From Verrucomicrobiota bacterium (GTDB lineage Bacteria > Verrucomicrobiota > Verrucomicrobiia > Limisphaerales > J093): a stretch of DNA of 64,000 bases. Made by a program: the position numbers and the translations under genes. The DNA is taken from contig VHCO01000003.1 of the NCBI GenBank assembly GCA_016871715.1, positions 17,883-81,882 of the forward strand. The letters are read 5' to 3'. Positions 9,136 to 18,607 of the stretch are shown here, one piece after another (position 1 is the first letter of the stretch; every line of letters begins with the position of its first letter). The notes below the pieces were generated by a model, which saw only the letters and a program-made list of their open reading frames with translations, ran no database searches and had not been told where the DNA came from.

Positions 9136-9558
9136 TCAGCGGGCTGCTGGTTGGTCCACCGGCTCCCACGTCCGCACCCAGTCATACCGGGTGGTTCTTT
9201 GGTCCCAGGTGCCGGTGTCCACCAGGCCGCCGTCGTCGGGGATGGGATTCCAGTCGTAGGTTTCGATCGCCATGTGGATGAACGAGGGAGCGTCCCAGGC
9301 GACCTTGGGCTCGACGTTTTCGGCCCGAAACAAACCCGGCGCACGGCCATACCAGCCCCAACCATTGGCGGTCGGATCGGTTTGCCATTTGGCGCGGTCG
9401 AGGGTTTCGCCGTCGAACTCATCCGACAGGAGGGCGACTGGCCTCCAGACTATTCCGGCCGGCTTGGGATCCTCCCCTTGAAGAAAAGTCGGCTGCGCAG
9501 AGCCCACACCAACGGCGGGGCAGACGATCAAGAACCAAAGGAATCGAGGTCCGTTCAT
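9136..9558 (-). pseudogene. GH16 agarase/carrageenase/porphyranase-type gene with its catalytic middle deleted
   Basis: From ATG 9558 (140 aa) the product starts with a signal peptide (MNGPRFLWFLIVCPAVGVGSA) and the GH16 entry motif LLSDEFDGETLDRAKWQ, continuing through GWGWYGRAPGLFRAENV. It then jumps, at about residues 83-92, to FIHMAIETYDWNPIPDDG and YDWVRTWEPVD, which is the last strand of a GH16 domain. The intervening part, including the catalytic ExDxxE motif and most of the beta-sandwich, is absent, so the product cannot be an active hydrolase. A family member is normally 300 aa or more. Reading frame is preserved across the junction (about 9285-9312). It sits 80 bp downstream of the DUF5060-type hydrolase on the same strand. 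Confidence 0.7.
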
Positions 9559-9638
9559 GGCGTTTCTGGTTGGCTTGCACTTCGCCGCCATGGGAGGCCA
9601 CAAGCTTCGGCGTAGCGGCGCGTCGTTGCGGCCGTCAC

Positions 9639-11261
9639 CTAGGAGGAAGATTGTTTGTCGGCGACGACGCTGAGCCGGAGGTGCAGCACGACCGGCGTGC
9701 TTCCCCAGTGCGCCGGCGGGGTGAACGTGGCCGTGCCGTTGCGGAACGTCCCTGCGGCGGTGCGCCGGCCGGTGTGCGGATGGAACCACTCGGCCTTAAG
9801 CGGGGCGGCTGCGCCCGCGATCTTGAGCGTGAATTCACGGGGCACGTTCTGGAACGCGACGTATTCGCGGCCGGGATTCGCCAGACACCAGCCTTCGCTC
9901 ACCAGGCCCTCCGAGGGCTCGAGCATCCAATAATCGGTCGCTCGCCAGAAATCGCCGAAGTGCTTGTAGTAAAGGTAACCGGGGGGGACATGGAGCGGCC
10001 GGATCACATCCCAAGCGGTGTAGGTGTAGTAGTAAGCCATGTAGCCGCCAGCCAGGGCGATCTCCCAGGCACGGCGTAGGCTTTCCTCGGGCGTCGAGTG
10101 GCCTCCACCGTAGGTCTTGTCCTCCAGACCGCCCGGGCCGGGCTCGTACTGAAATTCGACATTGACGACCGGCCACTGCCGCAGCGCGCGCTGTTTCAAG
10201 GCGGTTTCGCGCCACTTGCTGTGCTGTTGGTCGGCGCGGTAATCGCACAGGTTGTCGTACGCCCCGCTGTCGTAGGCTGCGTTGTCGTCATGCACGGTCC
10301 GGAGATGACGGTAGGGATCGGTTTCGCGGAGGTATTTCAGCCAGCCCTGCTTGTAGGCGAGGTCCTTCTCGTTGTGGGCTTCTTTCGAGAAATCCCAGAT
10401 CAGGTTCGGATACGCGGCGTAGCGGGCGACCAGCCAGCGGAAGTACAGGCTTTCCTCTTGGCTGCCGTGCGCCGGCCATTTGACCTGCTTGTTGTACACC
10501 TTGATCAGCATATGCGCCTGCATGCCGCGCTCGCTCAACGCGGCCATCACCCGATCGTAGTGCCGCCAATAGGCGAGGTTCATCCGGCGGTGATCGGGTT
10601 GCTCGTTCGAGCCCTCCCAGGCGTAAAGCGCCGGCGGGCCGTAATCGTCTGGGCCGGTCTTGCCCTTCCGCCAGCCGGTGTCGTGGGCGTAGGCGTTGAG
10701 GATCACGTAGTTGAAGCCGTGACGAGCCAGGATATCGAGCGACTTCTCCACGGTGGACACCCCCGGCTGGCCCAAGTCCAGCGCCCAGAGCCAGTCATAT
10801 TCGTAACCCTGGAGGAAGAAGCGCGTGCCGTCGTCAAAGACAAAATGCCGCGGATGCGCTTGGTCCACGCGCAGGACGCCGTGAACGTTCGGATTCGGGT
10901 TCTTCCCGCAGGTGAAGCTGGCCGTCCGACCGTCGAGTTCCTGCAGGTCAGATTGGGTGACGAGCGTCCACGTGCCTTCCACCGTCGGTGCACAGCGGAT
11001 CTTCCACGTGCCGTTGCCGTCGAAGAATCCTGGTAGGGTGAATTCCCTGCCGTCCGGCCCTTTGACCGCGGCGGCGAAACCTACCAGGAACGGATTCGGC
11101 GGCTGAGCCTGGGCGGCAAAGGTGAAATCGTGCGGCTGCCAGCGCGGAACCGCTGCTGGCGCGGCGGGTGGTGCGGAGGGGGCTGCGGCAGCCAGTGCCA
11201 CCGGGAGCGCGGCCAAAACGAAACAATGGACGAGGCAGTAGTGCGGGGTTCTGGACTTCAT
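9639..11261 (-). CDS. Secreted DUF5060/apiosidase-like glycoside hydrolase
   Basis: I chose ATG 11261 (540 aa), which begins a signal peptide MKSRTPHYCLVHCFVLAAL...ALAAAA; a frame opening at 11471 has no better start. Residues about 35-120 form the DUF5060 beta-sandwich (VPRWQPHDFTF...NGTWKIRCAPTVEGTW). A TIM-barrel DUF4038-type catalytic domain follows, with RFFLQGYEYDWLW, ILARHGFNYVILNAYAHD, NLIWDFSKEAHNE (candidate acid/base) and VVNVEFQYEPGPGG (candidate nucleophile). The end (about 455-535) is a collagen-binding-like beta domain (YVAFQNVPREFTLKIAG). Relatives act on plant or algal polysaccharides; the substrate is not deducible. It clusters with the GH16 remnant and the GH86-like lipoprotein. 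Confidence 0.7.
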   Translation of the reverse strand: MKSRTPHYCLVHCFVLAALPVALAAAAPSAPPAAPAAVPRWQPHDFTFAAQAQPPNPFLVGFAAAVKGPDGREFTLPGFFDGNGTWKIRCAPTVEGTWTLVTQSDLQELDGRTASFTCGKNPNPNVHGVLRVDQAHPRHFVFDDGTRFFLQGYEYDWLWALDLGQPGVSTVEKSLDILARHGFNYVILNAYAHDTGWRKGKTGPDDYGPPALYAWEGSNEQPDHRRMNLAYWRHYDRVMAALSERGMQAHMLIKVYNKQVKWPAHGSQEESLYFRWLVARYAAYPNLIWDFSKEAHNEKDLAYKQGWLKYLRETDPYRHLRTVHDDNAAYDSGAYDNLCDYRADQQHSKWRETALKQRALRQWPVVNVEFQYEPGPGGLEDKTYGGGHSTPEESLRRAWEIALAGGYMAYYYTYTAWDVIRPLHVPPGYLYYKHFGDFWRATDYWMLEPSEGLVSEGWCLANPGREYVAFQNVPREFTLKIAGAAAPLKAEWFHPHTGRRTAAGTFRNGTATFTPPAHWGSTPVVLHLRLSVVADKQSSS

Positions 11262-11800
11262 AGCAGTAGCTGGAATCACTGCGAGGAACGCTAACGCGTG
11301 AGGCGTCCCCGCTGTCCATGTGACTTTGCGTTTTTCTCTTGTGCTTTTGCGTCGGTCCGGCGGCGCCCGTTCGATTGAACGTCGTTCACCGCCGCGTCGC
11401 TGTTGTCCGAGTCGCTGGGGGACCTTAGGTCGAGCGGGATATTGAACATGATGCCGCGTTGGCGCGCGCACCCCCGGTTCGCCTCTTCGAAGGCGGCTTG
11501 CCTGCGCCTTGGTCGCTTGCCTTTGTCGTCCACCTTTGTCGACCGCCTTTGACGGAGAGTCGCCCAGGGCTGACGCGGTTTGACTGGCCGGGAGGCAGCG
11601 GGCGAGACGCCCGCTCTCCGTTGGATGGGGGTGCGTGTCAGCAGGGCTTCAGGTCCCGGTGCCGTCTGCCGATGAGACCGGTTAGCGAACCTGTTTGTGG
11701 CCGATCGCCGCCGAGATCGTTGACCCACGTGGGTCCACCGCGAGTCCTGGCAGGTTGCCTTTGGAGGAACGACGTTGGCCAGAGAGGTGTGCGAACACAG
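11262..11800. other. Gene-poor stretch between divergent secreted-protein genes
   Basis: About 540 bp separate the start of the DUF5060 hydrolase from the start of the next plus-strand gene. Open frames here are shadows without family features. It contains one palindromic repeat (listed separately) and presumably both divergent promoters, but I see no convincing -35/-10 pair. Confidence 0.6.
11591..11618. repeat. Short GC-rich palindrome
   Basis: AGCGGGCG (11597-11604), a 3-nt AGA loop and CGCCCGCT (11608-11615) form a perfect 8-bp stem. From memory, the GCGGGCGAGACGCCCGC core recurs in intergenic regions of Verrucomicrobia genomes; here it is a single copy and could act as an RNA hairpin or a nucleoid or mobile repeat. 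Confidence 0.5.
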
Positions 11801-14800
11801 ATGAACAAGGTGCTGGTCATCAAGTATTTCGCCGCTCGGTTGACCCGGCGCGTGCCCATCGGGGCGTGGACGTGCGGGTTGAGCCTGCTCATCGGCTCTA
11901 GTGCTGCAGGTCAGCCGGCAGACGAGACCGTCACCTTCGAGGGCCTGAGCGATGGCGAGCTCGTCCAACACCAATACGCCGACCGCGGCGTGTTCTTTGT
12001 CAGTGGCCAGGGCCAATTGCTGCCGGTCATTGTTCGAATTCCCAATCCGAATCCATGGTTCGCCCCGAACCACGTCGCCAATTTCGGCGTGGGGGGTGGT
12101 GAGTTCTACACGCCGAGCGCCAAGGGCGTGTTCACCACGAGCCGCCAACGGGTTGGGCTTGCCGTGGGCTACCTCGGTTACGCTGAACCCGGGAACGAAA
12201 CGGCCCAAATCACCCTGCGCGCGTTTAACGCCCAAGGCCAATTGCTCGCCCAGACCGGCCCGGTGACGGTCCATGCCGGCCGAGGGGTCAGCACGCCGTT
12301 GCAGGTCGAATCGGCGCAACGCGATATCGCCGCCTTCGAAGTTCGCGGTCAGCCTAGTCTCGATAGCAACAAACCGCTGGCTTTCGACAATCTCACCTTC
12401 GATGTGCCCCCAGCGCCCTTGCCGCCGGACTTTGGGCTGAGCACGGAATTGTCGGTTGTACTGGGCCAAGGCGGTTCCGTGAGCGTTCCCATCTCGATCA
12501 ACCGGCTCAACGGTTCCGTCGGTGCCCTTCAGTTTTCCGCGGCGGGATTGCCAGGGGGGGTGACGGCGGCGTTTTCGCCTAACCCGGCGGACGGCCAGCA
12601 GGTGTTCCTAACGCTCACCGCCACTGAATATGTCCTCCCGAATGGCGCCGACCCCGCCGCCGTGACCATCAAGGCCTCGCCGCTCGATGCCAACGCAGGC
12701 ATGGCCGAGCGCACCGTGCCCCTGCTGGTCTTCCTACGAGCCAATTACACCCTCACCATCGAGGGAGCCGACACGGTCGAGGTGGGCCCGTGTTTGGCGA
12801 ACCAGGTCACCGTACGCGTGACTCGCGATCACACTTTCCAGGGCGCAGTCACGCTGGCGGTCACGCGCCTGCCGCCCCTGGTAGAGGCGAACTTCCAGCC
12901 GCCGCTGGTCGACTTCCAGAACGGGAATCTCATGAATACCAGCGTCCTGCGCTTCGCCGTCGCTCCCGGGGCGAACTTCCAAGACGCCTGGGTGGTCGTC
13001 GAGGCCAGCAGCGGCAACCTGCTGCCCACCCGAGCAGTGGTGAAACTGGTCCAAGCCAACGGTGAGATCGTCAGCTTTCGACCCAACCGCGGCGAGGCGC
13101 CGTATGCATTGCGTCCGGGCACCGAGGTCAGCCTCGCGGGCCGGGGTTTCTGCCCAGGGGCCGTCGTCCGTTTTGGGAACACTGACGCGCTGGCGACGCC
13201 GACCTTCGTCAGTCCTGACGGCACGGAGTTGCGGGTGCGCGTGCCACGACTGGCTACCGATGGCCCGCTGGTGTTGCTGAAGCCCGACGGCAGCCAACTT
13301 GTGTCCGCGGAGAGCTTCCAGGTCCGCAGCTTCCGCAATACCTTGGCTTATGCGTTCGTTAATTCGGCCGATTTCCAGTCTGCCGTCGGTGGCTACGGCT
13401 TCAACGAAGTCCAAGAACTCTTCGGCTACGACCAAACGCATGTCGCCTTCCCTAACCCGCTCTGCCCTTGGATCTGCCCGGACATCGTGGTCGAGGACCC
13501 GTTCGCCCATCTCTTGGCCAGTATCGCCAGCGAAGTGTTGGACCAAGGACAATGCCAGGGCTTTGCGCTCTCGAGCCAGCGGCTCTTGCACGGCGATCGC
13601 ACCTTAACCGACTTCCCATTCCAGGCCAACGCCGCCGAGCCGACTCTTTGGAACCTCCAAGGGCCCGAGGACTTGGGTGGACCTTCGGCAGCCTTGTCTC
13701 ATTTCATTCACCTCGAGCACCTGGCGCAGTTGGGTGCTGAGTATCTCCATCATTGGCTGACCACGGCCGCTTGGAACCTGACGCAAGCCAATAGCCGCAC
13801 GATCTACCAGGATTTGATCGAGGCGCTCAACGCCGGCGAGTATCCGATGCTGGCGATCCGAGACGGCATCAGTGGCCATGTGGTGGTCGCCTACGACCTC
13901 GAGGCGATTGGCTTCAATGAATACCTGGTTCATGTCTACGATCCGAACCTGCCCTTCATCGCCGCCGAGAACAACCTGCTCGGCGGCCTCCACCGCGACC
14001 GCGAAGAACGCAGCCGCATTCATGTCACCGCCAACAACCGCTGGTCGAAGTGGCACAACGACCGCTTTTGGAGCGGCAGCTTCGATACCCTGGTCATCGT
14101 CCGTTACCAGGACGTTCCCTTGCGTCCCTCCTTGCCCACCTCCCTGAAGGGACTGACCACCCTCATTTTTGGGGGAGCCGTCCAAACGACCCAACTTGCT
14201 GACGATGCCGGGCGCACTTGGCTCGGGGCCGACGGCCACCTGAACCTCGAGCCCGCCACTCGGCTACCCGAGGCGACCCAGTTTGCGCCCCTGGCCGGCC
14301 CAGCGGTCGGCGGCGCACAGATCGTCCTGCTTGGCGCCGAAGGGACTTACACCCACACGGTTCGCGGGACCGGCGCCGGCAGCTACTCGACGACTCTCCT
14401 CGGCTTCCATTACGTGGCGCGGCTCCTCGACGTGCCGGTCCACCTGGACCTCCACGACACGGTCCGTTGGGATACCGATCGTCCCGGCATTCAGTTCGTC
14501 GCCGAGACAACCGGCAAACCGTTGACGCTCGAGGTCACCGTGCGTGCGCCAGACGGCGCAGTTCGCACCGCCCGCTTGACCACTACCAGCTCGAGCGGCG
14601 ACCTCAACACCCTCGCTTTCTACGACTCCGAGCGCGCCCAGGCCACGTACCGGCACGGCGGCCCGGCAACCTCCTGTTCGCTGACGCTCACCCAGGCGGA
14701 CGCTTGGGGTACCACCAGGGCCTTCACCGCTTCACCTCTGTATGTCGATGCGGGAGGCACAATCGACATCGCACCGGCCGATTGGACTGACTTGGCCACC

Positions 14801-15361
14801 GGCGTTGTGACCTTGACTTACACGGACGGTGCCGGCCACCAGCGGGAGGAAGTCTACGGTGGCGCTGGCCCCGCTGAACTACCTTCGATCCGCAGCCAAC
14901 CGCATAGCCACACTGTTGACGAAGCTGCCGACGCAACCTTCGCGGTCCGTGCCACGGGGACAACCCCGCTCGCCTACCAATGGCAATTCAACGACACCGA
15001 CTTGGCCGGCGCCACCGACCCAACTCTCGCGCTGACTCAAGTCACCGCCGCCCACGCTGGCGCTTACCGTGTCCGGGTTAGCAACTCGGCTGGTTGGGTG
15101 ATGAGCGACCCAGCGACGCTCTTCGTGCGTGCTGCCCCAGTCGAGGTCATCCGGATCGAGGTGCAGCGCCTGGGCACCGGCCTCGAGCTCGCCTTCGAAG
15201 CCGTCCCTGGCCGGAGGTACGTGGTGGAATGCTCCGAGCACTTGACCGCTGGTTCCTGGCGTGTCCTGCAAGAAGTACCCGCGGTAGCCCTGGCTCAACA
15301 GTTGGCGATCAGCGACGGTCTCAGCGAGGGCGTTCGGTTCTACCGCGTGTTGGCGCGCTGA
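11801..15361 (+). CDS. Large secreted multidomain protein with an embedded papain/C39-like region, IPT/TIG and Ig-like domains
   Basis: I use ATG 11801 (1186 aa), followed by a signal peptide ending near LLIGSSAAG; a frame opening at 11459 runs through non-coding-looking sequence. Domain order: an N-terminal beta-sandwich (TFEGLSDGELVQHQYADRGVFF, to about 205), several beta-rich repeats (about 205-420), an IPT/TIG-like domain (about 425-505), a mixed region with GQCQGFALSS (Cys585), ISGHVVVAYD (His693) and HVYDPNLPF (Asp714), more beta domains, an Ig-like domain (about 1028-1110) and a closing domain of the type RYVVECSEHLTAGSWRVLQ found at the C-terminus of many Verrucomicrobia exoproteins. 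The Cys-His-Asp order matches papain-fold peptidases of the C39 kind. Whether it is active is unknown. It is probably an exported adhesin or processing enzyme. Confidence 0.6.
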   Translation: MNKVLVIKYFAARLTRRVPIGAWTCGLSLLIGSSAAGQPADETVTFEGLSDGELVQHQYADRGVFFVSGQGQLLPVIVRIPNPNPWFAPNHVANFGVGGGEFYTPSAKGVFTTSRQRVGLAVGYLGYAEPGNETAQITLRAFNAQGQLLAQTGPVTVHAGRGVSTPLQVESAQRDIAAFEVRGQPSLDSNKPLAFDNLTFDVPPAPLPPDFGLSTELSVVLGQGGSVSVPISINRLNGSVGALQFSAAGLPGGVTAAFSPNPADGQQVFLTLTATEYVLPNGADPAAVTIKASPLDANAGMAERTVPLLVFLRANYTLTIEGADTVEVGPCLANQVTVRVTRDHTFQGAVTLAVTRLPPLVEANFQPPLVDFQNGNLMNTSVLRFAVAPGANFQDAWVVVEASSGNLLPTRAVVKLVQANGEIVSFRPNRGEAPYALRPGTEVSLAGRGFCPGAVVRFGNTDALATPTFVSPDGTELRVRVPRLATDGPLVLLKPDGSQLVSAESFQVRSFRNTLAYAFVNSADFQSAVGGYGFNEVQELFGYDQTHVAFPNPLCPWICPDIVVEDPFAHLLASIASEVLDQGQCQGFALSSQRLLHGDRTLTDFPFQANAAEPTLWNLQGPEDLGGPSAALSHFIHLEHLAQLGAEYLHHWLTTAAWNLTQANSRTIYQDLIEALNAGEYPMLAIRDGISGHVVVAYDLEAIGFNEYLVHVYDPNLPFIAAENNLLGGLHRDREERSRIHVTANNRWSKWHNDRFWSGSFDTLVIVRYQDVPLRPSLPTSLKGLTTLIFGGAVQTTQLADDAGRTWLGADGHLNLEPATRLPEATQFAPLAGPAVGGAQIVLLGAEGTYTHTVRGTGAGSYSTTLLGFHYVARLLDVPVHLDLHDTVRWDTDRPGIQFVAETTGKPLTLEVTVRAPDGAVRTARLTTTSSSGDLNTLAFYDSERAQATYRHGGPATSCSLTLTQADAWGTTRAFTASPLYVDAGGTIDIAPADWTDLATGVVTLTYTDGAGHQREEVYGGAGPAELPSIRSQPHSHTVDEAADATFAVRATGTTPLAYQWQFNDTDLAGATDPTLALTQVTAAHAGAYRVRVSNSAGWVMSDPATLFVRAAPVEVIRIEVQRLGTGLELAFEAVPGRRYVVECSEHLTAGSWRVLQEVPAVALAQQLAISDGLSEGVRFYRVLAR

Positions 15362-15456
15362 AAGCTCGGGGTGGTGGGTCAGGTTGAGGGGTTAGGTTGC
15401 GGAAGAGGCAATCGGCTGGAATTCGGCGACTGATTCGTGACAGAATGTCGCCGCAC

Positions 15457-18447
15457 ATGAAAACGGCCCCTTGCTGCCTGAGCCGGACCCACCATCCCAC
15501 TCCGTCGCCGGAGCGTTGCCTGTGGCGGGCTGCCCACCCCCTCTCCGCTCAGCTCTCGGGCGGCCATGACGTTCGCGTGCGGGCCTCCGCTGCGCCATCT
15601 CGGTCCGTAGCCGACCGGCTAGGCCCGCGGCTGCCTGCGCCCAGCCGGTTGCAGTTACGACTGGGCGTTGCCCTGGTGCTGGCAGCTTGGGCGGGCGCGG
15701 CGGGAGGCCAGGAAGAGGGCGCCGTGGCCGCGGTGGTCGAGGGCTCGCCAGAGTCCAGCGCGCGTCCGTCGCTGGTCGAGCGATGGGCGCAGCCGCCTGC
15801 GGCCGGGCGCATCGCCAAGATCATCCATAACTGGCCGGACGCTCCGCAAGCGCAAGACGCCCTGATCGAGAGACTGGTCGCGCAGGGCTTCGGCGGCGTG
15901 GTGTGCAATGTGCATTCTGACCAGTATCTCGAGAGCGAGGCGAAATGGGCCGCGTTCGGGCGCGCAGTCCGCGCCGCCCGCGCGGCGGGTCTGGCCCTTT
16001 GGCTCTACGACGAACGAGGCTATCCCTCGGCCAACGCCGGGGGACTAGTCTTGCGCGATCATCCCGAGTGGCAGGCGCGCGGCCTGCTGATTGCGGAAGT
16101 GGAAGGCGGCGGTGAAGTGGTCTCGCTGGCCGTGCCGCCGGGCGAGCCGTTTCTGCGGGCGGCCTTTCCGGTGCTGGCTGGAGAGATCCAACTCGAGGGC
16201 AAAGTCGAGCTCTCAGACCGGGTGGTGGCCGGCCGGTTGTCTTGGCAACCGCCCGCCGGTCGTTGGCGCGTGTTGGCGATTAGCGAAAGCCCGCTTTACG
16301 AAGGCACGCACGCCGAGCTGAATCTGCATGCGAAACTGCCGTATCCGAACCTGCTGTTGCCGGAGCCCACGGCCCGGTTTCTCGAGCTCACCCACGACCG
16401 CTACGCGCGTCATCTGGGCGAAAACCTCGGTCAGTGGTTTGTCTCCACGTTCACCGACGAACCCTCCCTGATGAGCGTTTTCCTGCGGCGCATGCCCTAT
16501 CGCGTCTTGCCCTGGGCACAGAATCTCGCGGCTGAATTCAAGCAGCGTCGCGGCTACGCCCTCGAGCCGTTCGTCCCGGCGTTGGTGGCCGAGGCGGGCG
16601 CGGCCGGGCGCAAGGCGCGCCATGACTACTGGCGGACGGTGGGTGAACTGGTGTCGCAGAATTTCTTCGGCCAAATCCAACAATGGTGTGCTCGGCACCA
16701 AATCCCCTCGGGGGGTCATCTGTTGGCCGAGGAGAACCTGTCAGCCCATGTGCCGTTGTACGGGGATTTCTTCCAGTGCGTCCGCCGCCTGGACGTGCCG
16801 AGTATCGATTGCCTGACCAGCTTGCCGCCGGAGGTGCCGTGGCACATCGCCCGACTCGTGAGCAGCGCGGCCGAAGTGGAGGGTAAATCGTTGGTCATGA
16901 GCGAAACCTCGGATCACGCCCAGCGTTGGCGCGCCGCTGGTGACGCGCGCCCGGTTCGCAACGTGACCGAAGCGGAGATCCGCGGGACGTGCAACCGTTT
17001 GTTCGTCAGCGGCGTGAACCGCATCACCAGTTACTACAGCTACGCCGGCTTGAGCGACGATCAAGTCCAGCGTCTCAACCAATGGGTCGGCCGCTGCGCC
17101 ACGCTCCTGACGGGGGGGCATCAGGTGGCGGACGTGGCCGTGGTTTACCCGGTCGAGAGTCTCTGGCTGCGGTTCTTCCCGAGCCGCCTCTGGGCCCAGG
17201 AAGCGTCCGAGGCGGTGCGGGTCGAGAACGTCTTCCGCTCGGTGGCGGACGGGCTGTTCGCCGCTCGACGCGATGTCACCTTCGTGGACGGCCAGGCGCT
17301 CTGCCAGGCGCGCCCAGAGAACGGCACGCTGGCGCATGGGTCGCTGCGCTGGCGGGTGATCGTGTTGCCGATGGCCGACACGCTGCCGCTGGCGGCGTGG
17401 GAAAACCTGGCCGCCTTCGTGCGCCAAGGCGGTGTGCTCGTGGCAGTCGGGGCCCTGCCTGCCCACAGCGAGCGCGAGTTTCCAGCGCCGCGCGTTCAAG
17501 CGCTGGCGCGGGAGTTGTGGGGTGAACCTGGCGACCGCCCTTGGGTGACGGCTAACGGCGCCGACGGCGCAGGGATCTACTTGCCCGAGGGCGCCGCGGG
17601 TCTTCTGCCGGGCCTGCTCGATCGGGTACTCGAGCCCGACGTGCGCGGCGTGGACCGACGCGCCCCGCTGCGCGTCACTCACCGCCGCATCGATAACCAC
17701 GAGGTTTACTTCCTCATCAACGACAGCGCCGAACCGTGGTCGGGCCAAGTCGAGTTATCCGTCAGTGGCCCCGGCGAGCAATGGAATCTGGCCACGGGTC
17801 AAGTCGCGGCCTTGGCTGCTGGCAGCCGCTGCCGCATCCACCTGGACGCCTACGGCGCCACCCTCCTGCGGTTCCCCGCCGCCCGCCCCGGTCATCGTCG
17901 ACCGTTGCGCACCGGGGCACTGCCGAGCCTGAAACTCGAGGAGCTGCCGGTGACCGACGTGGCGCTGGCAGGAGGCGAGTTCGTGCGTCACGAATGGAGC
18001 GCCGCCGGCCCGCCAGGTCCATCGGCCGGCTCGACTAGGGGGTGGCACGCGCGGGCGACGCTGACCAAGTCCCACGTGGACACCTTCTTATTCGTGCGCT
18101 TGGCGCATCCGCCGGGCTACGACTTGAGCGGGGCGGATCTGCTGGTTTTCGAGAGCGTGGTGCCGGCGGGCCAGCGGACACCGACGCAACTGTTGGTCAT
18201 TCTGCGCGAAGCCGATGGCAGCGATTACCTGGCGAGCACCGGCCGGGCCTTGAGTGCCCCTGGCCACAGCCAAACCTTCCTTCCGCTAAGCCGCTTCCAG
18301 GTGGCCGGCTGGTCCCAGGATGAAAATGGCCGCCTCGACCCCGCGACCGTCTCCGAGATCCGCATCGGATGGGGTGGCTACCTGGGCGCCCAGGACGAAG
18401 TGGTCGAGTTCAGTCTGTTGAACCTGCGCTGCGGTCGGGAGCCGTGA
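15457..18447 (+). CDS. Secreted glycoside hydrolase, GH106 (alpha-L-rhamnosidase)-like
   Basis: The frame opens at 15397; ATGs at 15445 and 15457 are likelier starts, and I chose 15457 (996 aa). A hydrophobic stretch LRLGVALVLAAWAGAAGGQ, preceded by an unusually long N-terminal tail (about 50 residues), looks like the export signal, so the true start may be a later GTG. The body shows IIHNWPDAPQAQDALIERL, LALWLYDERGYPSANAGG, STFTDEPSLMSVF (candidate catalytic Asp/Glu), SGGHLLAEENL, and DVAVVYPVESLW with RWRVIVLPMADTLP in a class I glutamine amidotransferase-like domain, as in GH106-like proteins. A C-terminal beta-sandwich resembles a carbohydrate-binding module. It is likely a periplasmic or extracellular enzyme acting on rhamnose-containing glycans. 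No operon partner is close. Confidence 0.6.
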   Translation: MKTAPCCLSRTHHPTPSPERCLWRAAHPLSAQLSGGHDVRVRASAAPSRSVADRLGPRLPAPSRLQLRLGVALVLAAWAGAAGGQEEGAVAAVVEGSPESSARPSLVERWAQPPAAGRIAKIIHNWPDAPQAQDALIERLVAQGFGGVVCNVHSDQYLESEAKWAAFGRAVRAARAAGLALWLYDERGYPSANAGGLVLRDHPEWQARGLLIAEVEGGGEVVSLAVPPGEPFLRAAFPVLAGEIQLEGKVELSDRVVAGRLSWQPPAGRWRVLAISESPLYEGTHAELNLHAKLPYPNLLLPEPTARFLELTHDRYARHLGENLGQWFVSTFTDEPSLMSVFLRRMPYRVLPWAQNLAAEFKQRRGYALEPFVPALVAEAGAAGRKARHDYWRTVGELVSQNFFGQIQQWCARHQIPSGGHLLAEENLSAHVPLYGDFFQCVRRLDVPSIDCLTSLPPEVPWHIARLVSSAAEVEGKSLVMSETSDHAQRWRAAGDARPVRNVTEAEIRGTCNRLFVSGVNRITSYYSYAGLSDDQVQRLNQWVGRCATLLTGGHQVADVAVVYPVESLWLRFFPSRLWAQEASEAVRVENVFRSVADGLFAARRDVTFVDGQALCQARPENGTLAHGSLRWRVIVLPMADTLPLAAWENLAAFVRQGGVLVAVGALPAHSEREFPAPRVQALARELWGEPGDRPWVTANGADGAGIYLPEGAAGLLPGLLDRVLEPDVRGVDRRAPLRVTHRRIDNHEVYFLINDSAEPWSGQVELSVSGPGEQWNLATGQVAALAAGSRCRIHLDAYGATLLRFPAARPGHRRPLRTGALPSLKLEELPVTDVALAGGEFVRHEWSAAGPPGPSAGSTRGWHARATLTKSHVDTFLFVRLAHPPGYDLSGADLLVFESVVPAGQRTPTQLLVILREADGSDYLASTGRALSAPGHSQTFLPLSRFQVAGWSQDENGRLDPATVSEIRIGWGGYLGAQDEVVEFSLLNLRCGREP

Positions 18448-18607
18448 ACGGCGGCAGACCCCGGGCTCGGGTCCGTGCCGAGACGAATTCCGAGCTCGCT
18501 ACTGGGCGTTTGGCTCGCTGGCCAGGCGCGCCGAGACACAGCGCCGCCCCGGGTACCCAGCCAAATCCACCTTTACAGGCTGGCGCCGGTTCGTTAAGGC
18601 TTCGGCC

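Noticed and set aside
11291..12469. Minus-strand frame of about 392 codons
   Set aside because: Overlaps the start of the large secreted protein and an intergenic repeat; no recognisable domain or start context.
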